Origin: Clostridia bacterium
Lineage (GTDB): Bacteria; Bacillota; Clostridia; Oscillospirales; CAG-272
NCBI GenBank assembly: GCA_017522795.1
Contig: JAFWXZ010000059.1
Span: forward strand, 1-35,862
DNA: 35,862 nt
Direction: 5' to 3'
Shown one piece after another: positions 1 through 6,952 of this stretch. The stretch's first letter is position 1. Every line of letters begins with the position of its first letter. The notes beneath the pieces are model-generated. The model did no database searches, was not told the origin of the DNA, and saw only the letters and a list, made by a program, of their open reading frames with translations. The position numbers and the translations under genes were made by a program.

Positions 1-1
1 T

Positions 2-1384
2 CCTGCATCCGAGAACGAAGAGATACTCACCAGAATGTGTCGCAGCGGCATGAACGTTGCAAGACTTAACTTCTCCCACGGAACACACGAGGAGCATCAG
101 AAGAAATTTGACCTTATCAAGCAGGTGAGAGAGAAGCTTGAGCTTCCCATCGCGATAATGCTTGACACCAAGGGCCCCGAATACAGAATAGGTACCTTCA
201 AGGACGGAAAGGTAAAGATCGAAGACGGCGCGGAATTCACCTTCACCACCGAGGATATTGAGGGTGACGAAACCCGCGTATCCGTAAGCTACAAGCGTCT
301 TATTGAGGACCTCAACGTAGGCGACAGAATCCTCCTCAACAACGGTCTTGTTATCTTTGAGGTAGTATCCCTCGAGGGCAATGACGCGAGGTGCAAGGTT
401 GTTGTGGGCGGCGAGCTTTCCAACAGAAAGAGCATGAACTTCCCCAACAAGACCATGACACAGGAGTATCTCTCCGAGGCGGATAAGGCTGACCTGCTCT
501 TCGGTATCAAGAACGATATTGATTTCGTAGCTGCATCATTTATCTCCTGCGAGGCAGATATCCGCGCGGTGCGTGACTTCCTTGACGAGAACGGCGGACA
601 GAACGTTGATATTATCGCGAAGATCGAGAACCGCGCAGGCGTTGACAACATTGACGAGATATGCAAGGTTGCTGACGGCGTTATGGTTGCAAGAGGCGAC
701 CTTGGCGTTGTGATACCCTTCGTTGAGGTTCCAGCAATCCAGAAGCACCTTATTAAGAAGTGCCGTATGCTCGGCAAGCGCGTTATTACTGCCACCGAGA
801 TGCTTGAGTCTATGATATACAATCCCCGCCCCACGAGAGCAGAGATCTCCGACGTTGCAAACGCGGTTTACGACGGATCGAGCGCAGTTATGCTCTCGGG
901 TGAGACCGCTGTTGGCGCTCATCCCGCAGAGGCTGTGCGCTATATGGCAGAGATCGCAGAGTTCACCGAAAACGGCATCAATTATACCGACAGATTCCAC
1001 TCCGCATCCTTCCAGATCAAGAGCAATGCTGACGCGGTTTCCCACGCGACCTGCGCTATGGCTATCGACGTCAATGCAAAGTGCATCGTCGTTAACTCTA
1101 TCAGCGGTCTTACCGCGAGAATGGTAAGCCGTTTCAGATGTGCGGTTGACATCGTAGGTATTACCACCAGCGAGAAGGTCTGGAGAAAGCTCAATATGAG
1201 CTGGGGCGTGCTTCCCATTCTTACCGAGCAGTTTGAGTCCAACGACGTTATGTTCTACCACGCGATGAAGCAGGCAAAGGCTGCACTCCGTCTTTCCCCC
1301 GGTGACAACGTGGTTATGACGGGCGGTCTTATCGGCGGCCCCAGAGGTAATACAAATATTATCAAGCTGGAAGTTGTTAAGTAA
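2..1384 (+). CDS. pyk: Pyruvate kinase, 5'-truncated by the window edge
   Basis: Catalyses phosphoenolpyruvate + ADP to pyruvate + ATP, the last ATP-forming step of glycolysis, in the cytosol. The frame is already open at base 2 and reads PASENEEILTRM, the conserved segment after the family's N-terminal TLGPAS start, so the true start lies before the window and the first ATG at base 35 is internal. Visible motifs are NVARLNFSHGTHEEH, the active-site lysine segment IAKIEN, MVARGDLGVVIP and the ITATEMLESM signature, then SGETAVGAHPAEA. About 460 residues are present, so only roughly 15 are missing. The protein stops after the allosteric domain with no C-terminal PEP-utiliser extension. A TGCAGA-type repeat and a terminator follow the stop codon. 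Identification is secure. Confidence 0.96.
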   Translation, partial: PASENEEILTRMCRSGMNVARLNFSHGTHEEHQKKFDLIKQVREKLELPIAIMLDTKGPEYRIGTFKDGKVKIEDGAEFTFTTEDIEGDETRVSVSYKRLIEDLNVGDRILLNNGLVIFEVVSLEGNDARCKVVVGGELSNRKSMNFPNKTMTQEYLSEADKADLLFGIKNDIDFVAASFISCEADIRAVRDFLDENGGQNVDIIAKIENRAGVDNIDEICKVADGVMVARGDLGVVIPFVEVPAIQKHLIKKCRMLGKRVITATEMLESMIYNPRPTRAEISDVANAVYDGSSAVMLSGETAVGAHPAEAVRYMAEIAEFTENGINYTDRFHSASFQIKSNADAVSHATCAMAIDVNAKCIVVNSISGLTARMVSRFRCAVDIVGITTSEKVWRKLNMSWGVLPILTEQFESNDVMFYHAMKQAKAALRLSPGDNVVMTGGLIGGPRGNTNIIKLEVVK

Positions 1385-1422
1385 ATGCAGAATGCAGAAT
1401 GCAAAATTCAGAATGCAGAATT
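1385..1422. repeat. Degenerate TGCAGA-type short tandem repeat after pyk
   Basis: The 38 bases directly after the pyk stop codon are built of repeated units like AATGCAG and AATTCAG. A related tract follows the TAA of the ABC permease at 17514, and the last bases of the window (from 35853) begin another. It lies between stop codon and terminator and encodes nothing evident. Confidence 0.6.
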
Positions 1423-1454
1423 AAAAAGAGAGCCAAGTTTTTGGCTCTCTTTTT
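1423..1454. terminator. Bidirectional terminator between pyk and thiI
   Basis: Perfect 14-bp arms (1423-1436 and 1441-1454) enclose the loop GTTT, with A-run and T-run on the outer sides. It can serve pyk on the plus strand and thiI, which ends at 1483, on the minus strand. Confidence 0.88.
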
Positions 1455-1482
1455 GTGTTATTTGTAAGCTTTTGTTGACAAA

Positions 1483-2676
1483 TCAGCGATAATTCGGGTA
1501 AACAAGCTTGGTTTCGGTGTACATTGAGGCATAGGCTTCATCAAGGAGCGCCTCTACGTCAACCTTATCAAGCTCGCGCATTACGTCATCTATTCTCGGC
1601 TGAGTTTTGGGGTGACGTGGGGTGAATACGGTGCAGCAGTCCTCAAAGGGAAGGATCGATGTATCGAAGGTGCCGTAGTGGCGCGCCTGAATAATTATCT
1701 CGTTTTTATCAAGACCGATGCAGGGGCGGAATACGGGCATATGAACGACCGAATCGGTGACCTCGATTGCCGCGAGTGTCTGGGAGGCAACCTGACCGAG
1801 ACTCTCGCCCGTGATGAGCGCGTGGCACTTGTAGCTGCGGGCGCATCTCTCGGCAAGGCGCATCATAAAGATGCGGAGAAGAATAGTGAAGTAATCCTCC
1901 TCGCATTTGTCGCGAAGCTCCTCCTGAATATGAGTAAGCGAGATGACGTGGACGTGGATCTTGGAGCAGAACTCGCACATCTCCTGCGCCAGCTGCATAA
2001 CCTTTTCCTTTGCGCGCTCGGAGGTATAGGGGAAGGACTCGAAGTGGAGAGCCTCGATCTCCATGCCGCGCTTTGCCATCATACAGCCCGCGACGGGGGA
2101 GTCGATACCGCCCGAGAGGAGAAGCAGACCGCGTCCTGCGGAACGCAGAGGAAGACCGCCCGCGCCAGGCTCCTGCCCTGCTCTGATATATGCGTTGTCA
2201 TCGCGCACCTCAACGGTGACGGTGACATCGGGATTGTGAACGTCTACCTTTATGCCTCGAACGGTGGAGAGGATAACTCCGCCGATCTCACGGGAGATCT
2301 CGGGGGACTTCAGCGGGAACCTCTTATCAGAGCGCTTTGCATCTACCTTAAAGGTGCGCTTTCCTGCCAGCTTCTCGGGCAGGTACTCCTTTGCAAGAGC
2401 GATGATGCTGTCCATATTCTTCTCGCAGACGGCGGCGCGGTTTACACCTACGATGCCGAATACCTTTTTAGCCGCGTCGTACATACCGTCCATATCGCAC
2501 ATATCGTTAAGCGGCTCTACGTAGACGGTGGACTGCTTGAAATATATTTTAAATGCGCCGTGGGGGCTTGCTCTGCGGCGAAGCTCCTTTACAAGCTGAG
2601 ATTCAAAGCTCTGGCGGTTTGCGCCCTTTAAGACAACCTCGCCGAATTTACAAAGTATTACTTCCTGTATATTCAT
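1483..2676 (-). CDS. thiI: tRNA 4-thiouridine sulfurtransferase ThiI
   Basis: Transfers sulfur to tRNA uridine 8 (s4U) and, in some organisms, to the thiamine thiazole pathway. The 397 residues hold an N-terminal ferredoxin-like/THUMP part (about 1-165) and a PP-loop AMP-forming domain with SGGIDS at 188-193. ALITGESLGQVASQT and the C-terminal EDCCTVFTPRHP segment are typical of the family. No rhodanese domain is present, so this is the short form usual in Bacillota, which receives sulfur from a partner cysteine desulfurase. A candidate donor is encoded at 24053. It is the last gene of the minus-strand group rlmA-like, ruvX, ansA, thiI; an AAGGAAG site precedes the ATG. Its 73-base gap from ansA shows no clear separate promoter. 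Identification is firm; a role in thiamine synthesis is not shown. Confidence 0.95.
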   Translation of the reverse strand: MNIQEVILCKFGEVVLKGANRQSFESQLVKELRRRASPHGAFKIYFKQSTVYVEPLNDMCDMDGMYDAAKKVFGIVGVNRAAVCEKNMDSIIALAKEYLPEKLAGKRTFKVDAKRSDKRFPLKSPEISREIGGVILSTVRGIKVDVHNPDVTVTVEVRDDNAYIRAGQEPGAGGLPLRSAGRGLLLLSGGIDSPVAGCMMAKRGMEIEALHFESFPYTSERAKEKVMQLAQEMCEFCSKIHVHVISLTHIQEELRDKCEEDYFTILLRIFMMRLAERCARSYKCHALITGESLGQVASQTLAAIEVTDSVVHMPVFRPCIGLDKNEIIIQARHYGTFDTSILPFEDCCTVFTPRHPKTQPRIDDVMRELDKVDVEALLDEAYASMYTETKLVYPNYR

Positions 2677-2749
2677 TATTTGCTTCCTTATACTGTAAAA
2701 ATGTAATTTATCAAAGAAAAAACGTATATTTCGTGGGGAAAATCGGTAT

Positions 2750-3760
2750 TTATACCGTCATTTCGCCGCGGAGATTCTGCTCCATATAGTGCTTTATCTC
2801 ATCAACGGTCAGGTCAAGGCTGAAGAGATAATATAGCTTTGCAACGGCTGCCTCGGTGGTCATATCATAACCGCTGACAGCACCCGCCGCCTTGAGAGCC
2901 GAGCTTGCCTCATACGCACCGAGGGATACGGTACCCGATGGGCACTGGGAGCAGACGGTGATGACCGTGCCGTTCTCAAAAGCGCGGGATATGATAGGAA
3001 TAAGCGCGCCACTGTCCGAGGGAATATTTCCCGCACCAAAGGTCTCAAGGACGATACCCGAAAGCTTGTCGGTCATGATAGACTCAAAAAGGCTGAACTG
3101 TATGCCCGGGAACACCTTAAGGACGCCGATAGGCAGATCGCGGAAGGGACGCATCTCAAATTTCTTTCCGCCGGGCTTTTCAAGAGCGGAATAATTGTAC
3201 TTTATGGAAATTCCCACGTCGGCAAGATGAGGGTAATTGGGCGAATCGAAGGCGACCAGCCTGTCTGCACTCATCTTTACCGCGCGGTTGCCGCGGATAA
3301 GCTTGCCGCTAAAGTAGAGGCATACCTCGTTTGCCACTCCGTCTGCCGCGATAAGAAGCGAAGTGATAAGATTATCCCTACCGTCACTGCGGATCTCCGA
3401 GAGAGGAATCTGCGAGCCTGTCAGCACTACGGGCTTATCAAGTCCGTGTAGCATAAAGGAGAGCGCAGAGGCGGTGTACGCCATAGTATCGGTGCCGTGA
3501 AGCACCACAAAGCCATCGTAGGCGGAATAATTATCGTAGATAACGCCCGCGATTTTGTTCCACTCCTTCAGGGTAATGTCAGAGGAGTCAAGCAGGGGTG
3601 ACATCTCGTGCAGATCCCAGAGGGGTGCGCCATCGCTCTTCATATCCTCGATAGCCGAGATCGCTTCGCCGAGGAAGCCTGCCACGGGGGCATAGCCCTT
3701 ATCGGTCTTTTTCATACCGATAGTGCCGCCCGTGTATATAATTAGAACCTTTTTCTTCAT
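2750..3760 (-). CDS. ansA: L-asparaginase, cytoplasmic type I-like
   Basis: Hydrolyses L-asparagine to aspartate and ammonia. The 336-residue protein has both threonine nucleophile motifs of the family: TGGTIG near residue 10, and HGTDTMAYTASALSF near residue 89. VVLTGSQIPL follows. There is no signal peptide, which fits the cytosolic bacterial type I enzyme rather than the exported high-affinity type II. Length matches the family. The gene starts ten bases after the ruvX stop, with a GAGGG-rich ribosome site, and is probably co-transcribed with ruvX and rlmA upstream and thiI downstream. Its link to the RNA-modifying neighbours is not obvious. Substrate is inferred from the family; related enzymes can also act on glutamine. 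Confidence 0.93.
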   Translation of the reverse strand: MKKKVLIIYTGGTIGMKKTDKGYAPVAGFLGEAISAIEDMKSDGAPLWDLHEMSPLLDSSDITLKEWNKIAGVIYDNYSAYDGFVVLHGTDTMAYTASALSFMLHGLDKPVVLTGSQIPLSEIRSDGRDNLITSLLIAADGVANEVCLYFSGKLIRGNRAVKMSADRLVAFDSPNYPHLADVGISIKYNYSALEKPGGKKFEMRPFRDLPIGVLKVFPGIQFSLFESIMTDKLSGIVLETFGAGNIPSDSGALIPIISRAFENGTVITVCSQCPSGTVSLGAYEASSALKAAGAVSGYDMTTEAAVAKLYYLFSLDLTVDEIKHYMEQNLRGEMTV

Positions 3761-3770
3761 TTCCCTGCCC

Positions 3771-4208
3771 TCACTTTTTTTCCGCGCGCTCGCGGTCGAT
3801 ATAATTCTGCAGAATTATCTCTGCCGAAAGGGTGTCGACTGCGTCCTTGCGCTTTTTGCCGTAGGTGCCTGTCTCGCCAAGGAAGCGGTAGGCAACCATC
3901 GTAGTCATACGCTCGTCGTAAAAATCAATGGGAATATCGGTCTCGGCGCGGAGAAGGTCGGCAAAGGCGCGGATGACCTGGCTTCTCTCGCCCTCGCTGC
4001 CGTCCATATTCTTAGGCAGACCGATTATTATTTTCTTGCAGGCGCGGCTCTCGGCTTCCTTTGCCACGCGAATGGCGGTGTTTCTCATTCCGCCCTCGCT
4101 GACGGTGCAAATTCCGCTTGCCAGCATGCCCGAAATATCACACTCGGCAAGACCGGTGCGCTTGTCGCCGTAGTCAACGCCAAGATATTTTCCGTGAGTT
4201 AAGTTCAT
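3771..4208 (-). CDS. ruvX: Holliday junction resolvase-like protein RuvX/YqgF
   Basis: A 145-residue RNase H-fold nuclease of the YqgF family, linked in bacteria to processing of pre-16S rRNA ends and to Holliday junction resolution. Catalytic acids sit in the expected places: Asp in GVDYGDKRTG near residue 12, the central IIGLPKNMDGSEG block, DERMTT, and the final Lys-Asp-Ala-Val-Asp segment. Length is normal. It lies between the RlmA-like gene (13-base gap) and ansA (10-base gap), and a GGAG site precedes the ATG. Neighbourhood with an rRNA methyltransferase fits the rRNA-maturation role better than recombination, but that is inference. Confidence 0.93.
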   Translation of the reverse strand: MNLTHGKYLGVDYGDKRTGLAECDISGMLASGICTVSEGGMRNTAIRVAKEAESRACKKIIIGLPKNMDGSEGERSQVIRAFADLLRAETDIPIDFYDERMTTMVAYRFLGETGTYGKKRKDAVDTLSAEIILQNYIDRERAEKK

Positions 4209-4221
4209 TTTTTACTCCAAT

Positions 4222-5034
4222 TTATAGCTTTTTGTATACGAAAACGCGGAAGTCCGCGGTGCATTCAAGCGTGTCAAGCGCCGTGACCTTTTCCCTGTCG
4301 GACGGACGGGTGCGGTAGGCGTAGGGGGTCATCATAAACAGATCCCTTATTTGTTCCTGACTGTCCAGCCTGAATTTATAGGTCAGGGGCTCGTCCATCA
4401 CAAGCTCAAAGCCCTCAAGCGCCGTATCGGCTACCTCATTTTTATATGGTGTGTCGTAGATGACCGATTTAAGCTCGAAAAGATGCATCTCCCCGGGAAT
4501 AGCCATAATAAAGTGACCGTCTGTATTTAAAACTCGGCGTGTCTCCTCAAGGGCGAGGGGCGAAAAGGTGTTTATCAGCGTGTCAAACTCCGAGTCGGCG
4601 ATAGGCATATGATAAGAGCCTGCCACGGCAAGAGATATGCGGGGATTTTTCTTAGAGATCTCGCGAACTGCGTCCTTTGAAATATCGAAGGCGCTGACGT
4701 CGCTTTTGCCATTATGCTCATATAACGTGCGCTCAATAAAGTCGGTGTAATAGCCCTCGCCTGCTCCCGCGTCGAGAAGACAGCCATCTACGGGGGTAAA
4801 CTCCAAGGCAAGACCGCCGATCCATCTGGCAAGAGGCGCGTAATATCCACCGCCGAGAAAGGCTCGGCGGGCGAGAACCATATCCTTGTTGTCGCCGTGG
4901 ACACCGCCAGTGCTACCGAGCAGAAGATTATAGTATCCTCCGCGGGCTCTGTCATAGGAGTGACCATTAATGCAGGCCGCCGTTTTATCGTTAATATTCA
5001 GTTTTTCTCCGCATTTAGTGCAAACAAACCTCAT
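4222..5034 (-). CDS. rlmA: 23S rRNA (guanine-N1)-methyltransferase, RlmA family
   Basis: A SAM-dependent methyltransferase expected to methylate the N1 of a guanine in 23S rRNA helix 35 (RlmA-I or RlmA-II type; which one cannot be told here). From the start at 5034 there are 270 residues. An N-terminal zinc site has Cys5, Cys8, Cys21 and His25 in MRFVCTKC and CINGHSYDRARGGYYNLL. ARRAFLGGGYYAPL and the SAM loop DAGAGEGYY at 88-96 follow. The longer reading from 5076 was rejected: it adds 14 residues not seen in the family, lacks a ribosome site and would start only about 16 bases from the predicted transcription start. The chosen ATG has an AAAGG upstream. First gene of the operon to thiI. Confidence 0.88.
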   Translation of the reverse strand: MRFVCTKCGEKLNINDKTAACINGHSYDRARGGYYNLLLGSTGGVHGDNKDMVLARRAFLGGGYYAPLARWIGGLALEFTPVDGCLLDAGAGEGYYTDFIERTLYEHNGKSDVSAFDISKDAVREISKKNPRISLAVAGSYHMPIADSEFDTLINTFSPLALEETRRVLNTDGHFIMAIPGEMHLFELKSVIYDTPYKNEVADTALEGFELVMDEPLTYKFRLDSQEQIRDLFMMTPYAYRTRPSDREKVTALDTLECTADFRVFVYKKL

Positions 5035-5098
5035 ATTTCGTAAACCTTTATTGTCGTTTTTGATCGTTTTTGTCATATAGGCATATTTTTACAATATG

Positions 5099-5127
5099 AT
5101 TATATCATATATTATGTAAAGATGCAA
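5099..5127 (-). promoter_or_regulatory. Promoter of the rlmA-ruvX-ansA-thiI operon
   Basis: On the minus strand TTGCAT (5122-5127), a 17-base spacer and TATAAT (5099-5104). Transcription would start near 5092, leaving a leader of about 58 bases before the start at 5034. Confidence 0.72.
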
Positions 5128-5148
5128 GATTTTTTTATCAAAATAAAA

Positions 5149-5171
5149 AGACCTGTCACAAGGACAGGTCT
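5149..5171 (-). terminator. Terminator downstream of the SMI1/KNR4 gene
   Basis: Nine-base arms AGACCTGTC (5149-5157) and GACAGGTCT (5163-5171) with a 5-base loop. On the minus strand a TTTTATTTTG tail follows, so it likely ends transcripts from the gene at 5345-5932; the plus-strand tail is weaker. Confidence 0.7.
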
Positions 5172-5185
5172 CTTTTGTTGTGACG

Positions 5186-5231
5186 TGTGTCCGATTTAGA
5201 TGCAAAGCCATGTGTAGCCAATTTAGATGCA
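5186..5231. repeat. Two direct copies of a GATTTAGATGCA-like unit, possible IS-end remnant
   Basis: TGTGTCC-GATTTAGATGCA (5186-5204) recurs as TGTGTAGCCAATTTAGATGCA (5211-5231). Closely spaced repeats of this size are reminiscent of termini of some insertion sequences such as the IS21 type, but no transposase or matching far end is present. A further inverted pair TAACCCC / GGGGTTA lies at 5255-5280. The rest of 5232-5344 shows nothing recognisable. Confidence 0.4.
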
Positions 5232-5344
5232 CTCTGATTTTGCAGAGGGTACACTAACCCCTTGGCGATGATGGGGGTTAAAAGATTCCGCGGTCTACCG
5301 GACTTTTAACGCCATGCTTGTAAACGAATCTATGTATGATTCAA

Positions 5345-5932
5345 TTATTCAATGATATAGTACCAAATACCGGCAGCTTTTAGTTTTTCAGTAATGTTAT
5401 CGGAAATCTCCTCGGATATGATATGATTCGTTGCAGTCAGAAATTCGGCTTCAAGATAATCTTCAAAATCATACCCATAGATAATGGTATCTACTGCCTG
5501 CCAAAATGAAATGATCGGCATATTATCCATTCCGTCGAAGAAGCAACGGTGGGCGTAAAAAGGAATTAGTTTGGGACTGCTTTCAAGGCTTTTCATAACT
5601 GCCTTTTTGAAATCCTCGGTGTCGGTGAATTCGCCCAAAAGCTCTTTCAACATTGCTTGCAAAGAATCGGCGTTGTTTGCTATGTCAAATTCAAATGATT
5701 CTACAATGTTTTTTTGAAAATCGTAAAATTTATCTATGTTTTTTTGAGAGATATCGCGATAGTCAAAAAATTCGCATCCAACAGGATAAGCACAAGATAA
5801 GAATGAGGCGATTTCTTTTGGAAAACGAAATCCAAAGGTGCTTTCGATTTTTTTGATTTCAATTTCAGAAAGACCGCTATCAAAGTGAAGCCCTGATTTT
5901 TTTAGCCGTTCAATCATCAAATAGTTATCCAT
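5345..5932 (-). CDS. SMI1/KNR4 (SUKH) family protein, orphan immunity-like
   Basis: A 195-residue soluble protein whose N-terminal part resembles SMI1/KNR4 (SUKH) domains: GLSEIEIKKIESTFGFRFPKE, then FLSCAYPVGCEFFDYRD. SUKH proteins often act as immunity proteins against contact-dependent or polymorphic toxins, but many are orphans of unknown role. The start at 5932 was chosen because AGGAG lies just upstream and a TTGAAA-17-TATAAT promoter lies at 5960-5988. The open frame runs on to 6247 only through tRNA-like repeat DNA and is not coding there. No toxin gene is nearby. The gene is more AT-rich than its neighbours and sits between repeat debris and a tRNA, which suggests transfer. Family is likely; function unknown. 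Confidence 0.75.
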   Translation of the reverse strand: MDNYLMIERLKKSGLHFDSGLSEIEIKKIESTFGFRFPKEIASFLSCAYPVGCEFFDYRDISQKNIDKFYDFQKNIVESFEFDIANNADSLQAMLKELLGEFTDTEDFKKAVMKSLESSPKLIPFYAHRCFFDGMDNMPIISFWQAVDTIIYGYDFEDYLEAEFLTATNHIISEEISDNITEKLKAAGIWYYIIE

Positions 5933-5959
5933 GTTTACTTTCTCCTTTGATTTTATATC

Positions 5960-5988
5960 ATTATACCACAATTTTGTAAACATTTCAA
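5960..5988 (-). promoter_or_regulatory. Promoter of the SMI1/KNR4 gene
   Basis: Minus strand: TTGAAA (5983-5988), 17-base spacer, TATAAT (5960-5965), about 28 bases before the chosen start codon. Confidence 0.75.
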
Positions 5989-6084
5989 GCATTTCGCTGG
6001 TTCGAATCTGTCTACAGACCGAAAATGCACGAAATGCATCTACAAAATTTCGAAAAACTTTAGAGTCAAAAAAGCGGAGAAAAA

Positions 6085-6206
6085 ATGTAGGTAGCAGGAT
6101 ATTCGCCCGTGGCGAAGATTCGCGCTCCCTGCGCCTTGCAAGCGAGCTTGCAGATCTTCGGGCGGCGAATGCGGACCTACATTCTGTGCCGCGTGCGGCA
6201 CAGAAT
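6085..6206. repeat. Nested palindromic repeats with tRNA-like fragments
   Basis: An outer inverted pair ATGTAGGT (6085-6092) / ACCTACAT (6175-6182) and an inner ATTCGCC (6101-6107) / GGCGAAT (6164-6170) enclose smaller hairpins such as GCAAG-CGAG-CTTGC. It is followed by a perfect 12-bp palindrome (6181-6192 with 6195-6206, loop GT). Pieces such as GTAGCAGGAT and GCGGACCTAC resemble the T-arm of the neighbouring tRNA-Gln, as if a tRNA copy had been split by palindromic DNA. Confidence 0.6.
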
Positions 6207-6219
6207 AGGGCGAATCGGA

Positions 6220-6283
6220 CTGCTACCCCTGCCAACACAAAAGCCACCCAATCGGGTGGCTTTTGTGTTGGCAGGGGTAGCAG
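6220..6283. repeat. 30-bp perfect inverted repeat covering the tRNA-Gln 3' end and trailer
   Basis: Arms 6220-6249 and 6254-6283 are perfect complements with a 4-base loop AATC. The right arm holds the tRNA-Gln CCA, acceptor and part of the T-stem plus trailer; the left arm is the same sequence in opposite orientation. The centre (AAAAGCCACCC / GGGTGGCTTTT) can act as a bidirectional terminator. Confidence 0.8.
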
Positions 6284-6343
6284 GATTCGGACCTACGAAT
6301 GAGGGAGTCAAAGTCCCTTGCCTTAACGCTTGGCAATACCCCT
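6269..6343 (-). tRNA. tRNA-Gln (anticodon TTG), with unusual D- and T-loop bases
   Basis: A 75-nt cloverleaf reads from 6343 down: 7-bp acceptor AGGGGTA / TACCCCT, 3-bp D-stem GCC / GGC, anticodon stem AGGGA / TCCCT with loop CTTTGAC (anticodon at 6309-6311), T-stem GTAGG / CCTGC, discriminator G and an encoded CCA. Two normally fixed positions differ: the D-loop is AAGCGTTAA, so the usual G19 appears to be T, and the T-loop is TCCGAAT instead of TTCGAAT, changing position 55. These bases make the D-loop/T-loop elbow contact. A good promoter lies just upstream, so the gene may still be transcribed, but it could be a decaying extra copy. Confidence 0.85.
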
Positions 6344-6361
6344 ATAAAATTTTAATTGACT

Positions 6362-6390
6362 ATTCTACCATAAAAAATCCCCTATGTCAA
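6362..6390 (-). promoter_or_regulatory. Promoter of tRNA-Gln
   Basis: Minus strand: TTGACA (6385-6390), 17-base spacer, TAGAAT (6362-6367), placing the transcription start about 12 bases before the mature tRNA. Confidence 0.78.
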
Positions 6391-6490
6391 TAACTTAAGG
6401 AAAAGTTTTGCCTTAGTTATCTTTATTATATCTGTATTAAACACCAAAAATTGCAAATACTACCTAAAAAGGAAACAGGGGGGCAAAAGT

Positions 6491-6901
6491 GTGTGGGAGA
6501 TAAAGAGCGAGAGGATAAAGAGGGCGGCTAAGAGGTACGGGCTGTGCTTTGCGCTGGGAGCGATAGGATATGCGGCGATAGAGGTGATATGGCGGGGGTA
6601 TACCCACTGGTCAATGGTGATCGCGGGGGGGATTTGTTTTATTATTTTCTCGCTGGTTGCCGAGAGGCTGCGGGAGAAAAATATATTTATCAAGGCGGCG
6701 GTCTGCGCCCTTGGGGTGACTGTTGTTGAATTTCTGTTCGGGGTGTTATTTAACATTATCCTCGGTATGAGGGTATGGGATTACAGCCATATGCCGCTGA
6801 ATATTCTCGGACAGGTGTGCCCGCTTTTTACTCTGCTATGGGGTGGAATTGCCATTGCCTTTTTGCCGCTGGCTGAGGTGATAAATCAAGACTACGCGTA
6901 A
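6491..6901 (+). CDS. Small membrane protein, putative ABC transporter permease (PF06541-like)
   Basis: A 136-residue integral membrane protein with about four hydrophobic segments. The C-terminal half has the run EFLFGVLFNIILGMRVWDYS followed by MPLNILGQVCPLFTLLWG, which matches what I know of the family called putative ABC transporter permease (CmpB, PF06541). The family name is historical; no ATPase partner is next to it and its transport role is unproven. It starts at a GTG with an AGGGGGG ribosome site eight bases upstream. It stands alone between the tRNA region and a bidirectional terminator. Family call is fairly confident, function is not. Confidence 0.75.
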   Translation: MWEIKSERIKRAAKRYGLCFALGAIGYAAIEVIWRGYTHWSMVIAGGICFIIFSLVAERLREKNIFIKAAVCALGVTVVEFLFGVLFNIILGMRVWDYSHMPLNILGQVCPLFTLLWGGIAIAFLPLAEVINQDYA

Positions 6902-6929
6902 AAAAAGCAGACTTTCGTCTGCTTTTTTT
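6901..6929. terminator. Bidirectional terminator after the PF06541-like gene
   Basis: Arms GCAGAC (6907-6912) and GTCTGC (6917-6922), loop TTTC, flanked by six A and seven T. Serves the convergent genes ending at 6901 and 6953. Confidence 0.9.
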
Positions 6930-6952
6930 ACGTTGTATTTCCTGCGGCAGTC

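Noticed and set aside
536-1261. Long open frame on the minus strand across pyruvate kinase
   Set aside because: It is the antisense shadow of pyk; no ribosome site, no known motifs, and pyk is certain.
1385-1422. Tandem tract as a CRISPR or plasmid iteron
   Set aside because: Units are too short and degenerate, with no spacers, rep gene or AT-rich unwinding region.
1612-2631. 339-codon plus-strand frame over thiI
   Set aside because: Shadow of thiI, whose THUMP and PP-loop motifs are clear on the minus strand.
5933-6247. N-terminal extension of the SMI1/KNR4 frame
   Set aside because: Runs through palindromic and tRNA-derived DNA and upstream of the promoter; a good start with AGGAG lies at 5932.
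6085-6250. CRISPR array or integron attC site
   Set aside because: No regular repeat-spacer pattern, no cas or integrase genes; hairpins are explained by nested palindromes and tRNA duplication.
5931-6393. Short plus-strand ORFs over the tRNA-Gln region
   Set aside because: Peptides such as RGSRIRTYE are known artefacts of translating tRNA 3' ends.
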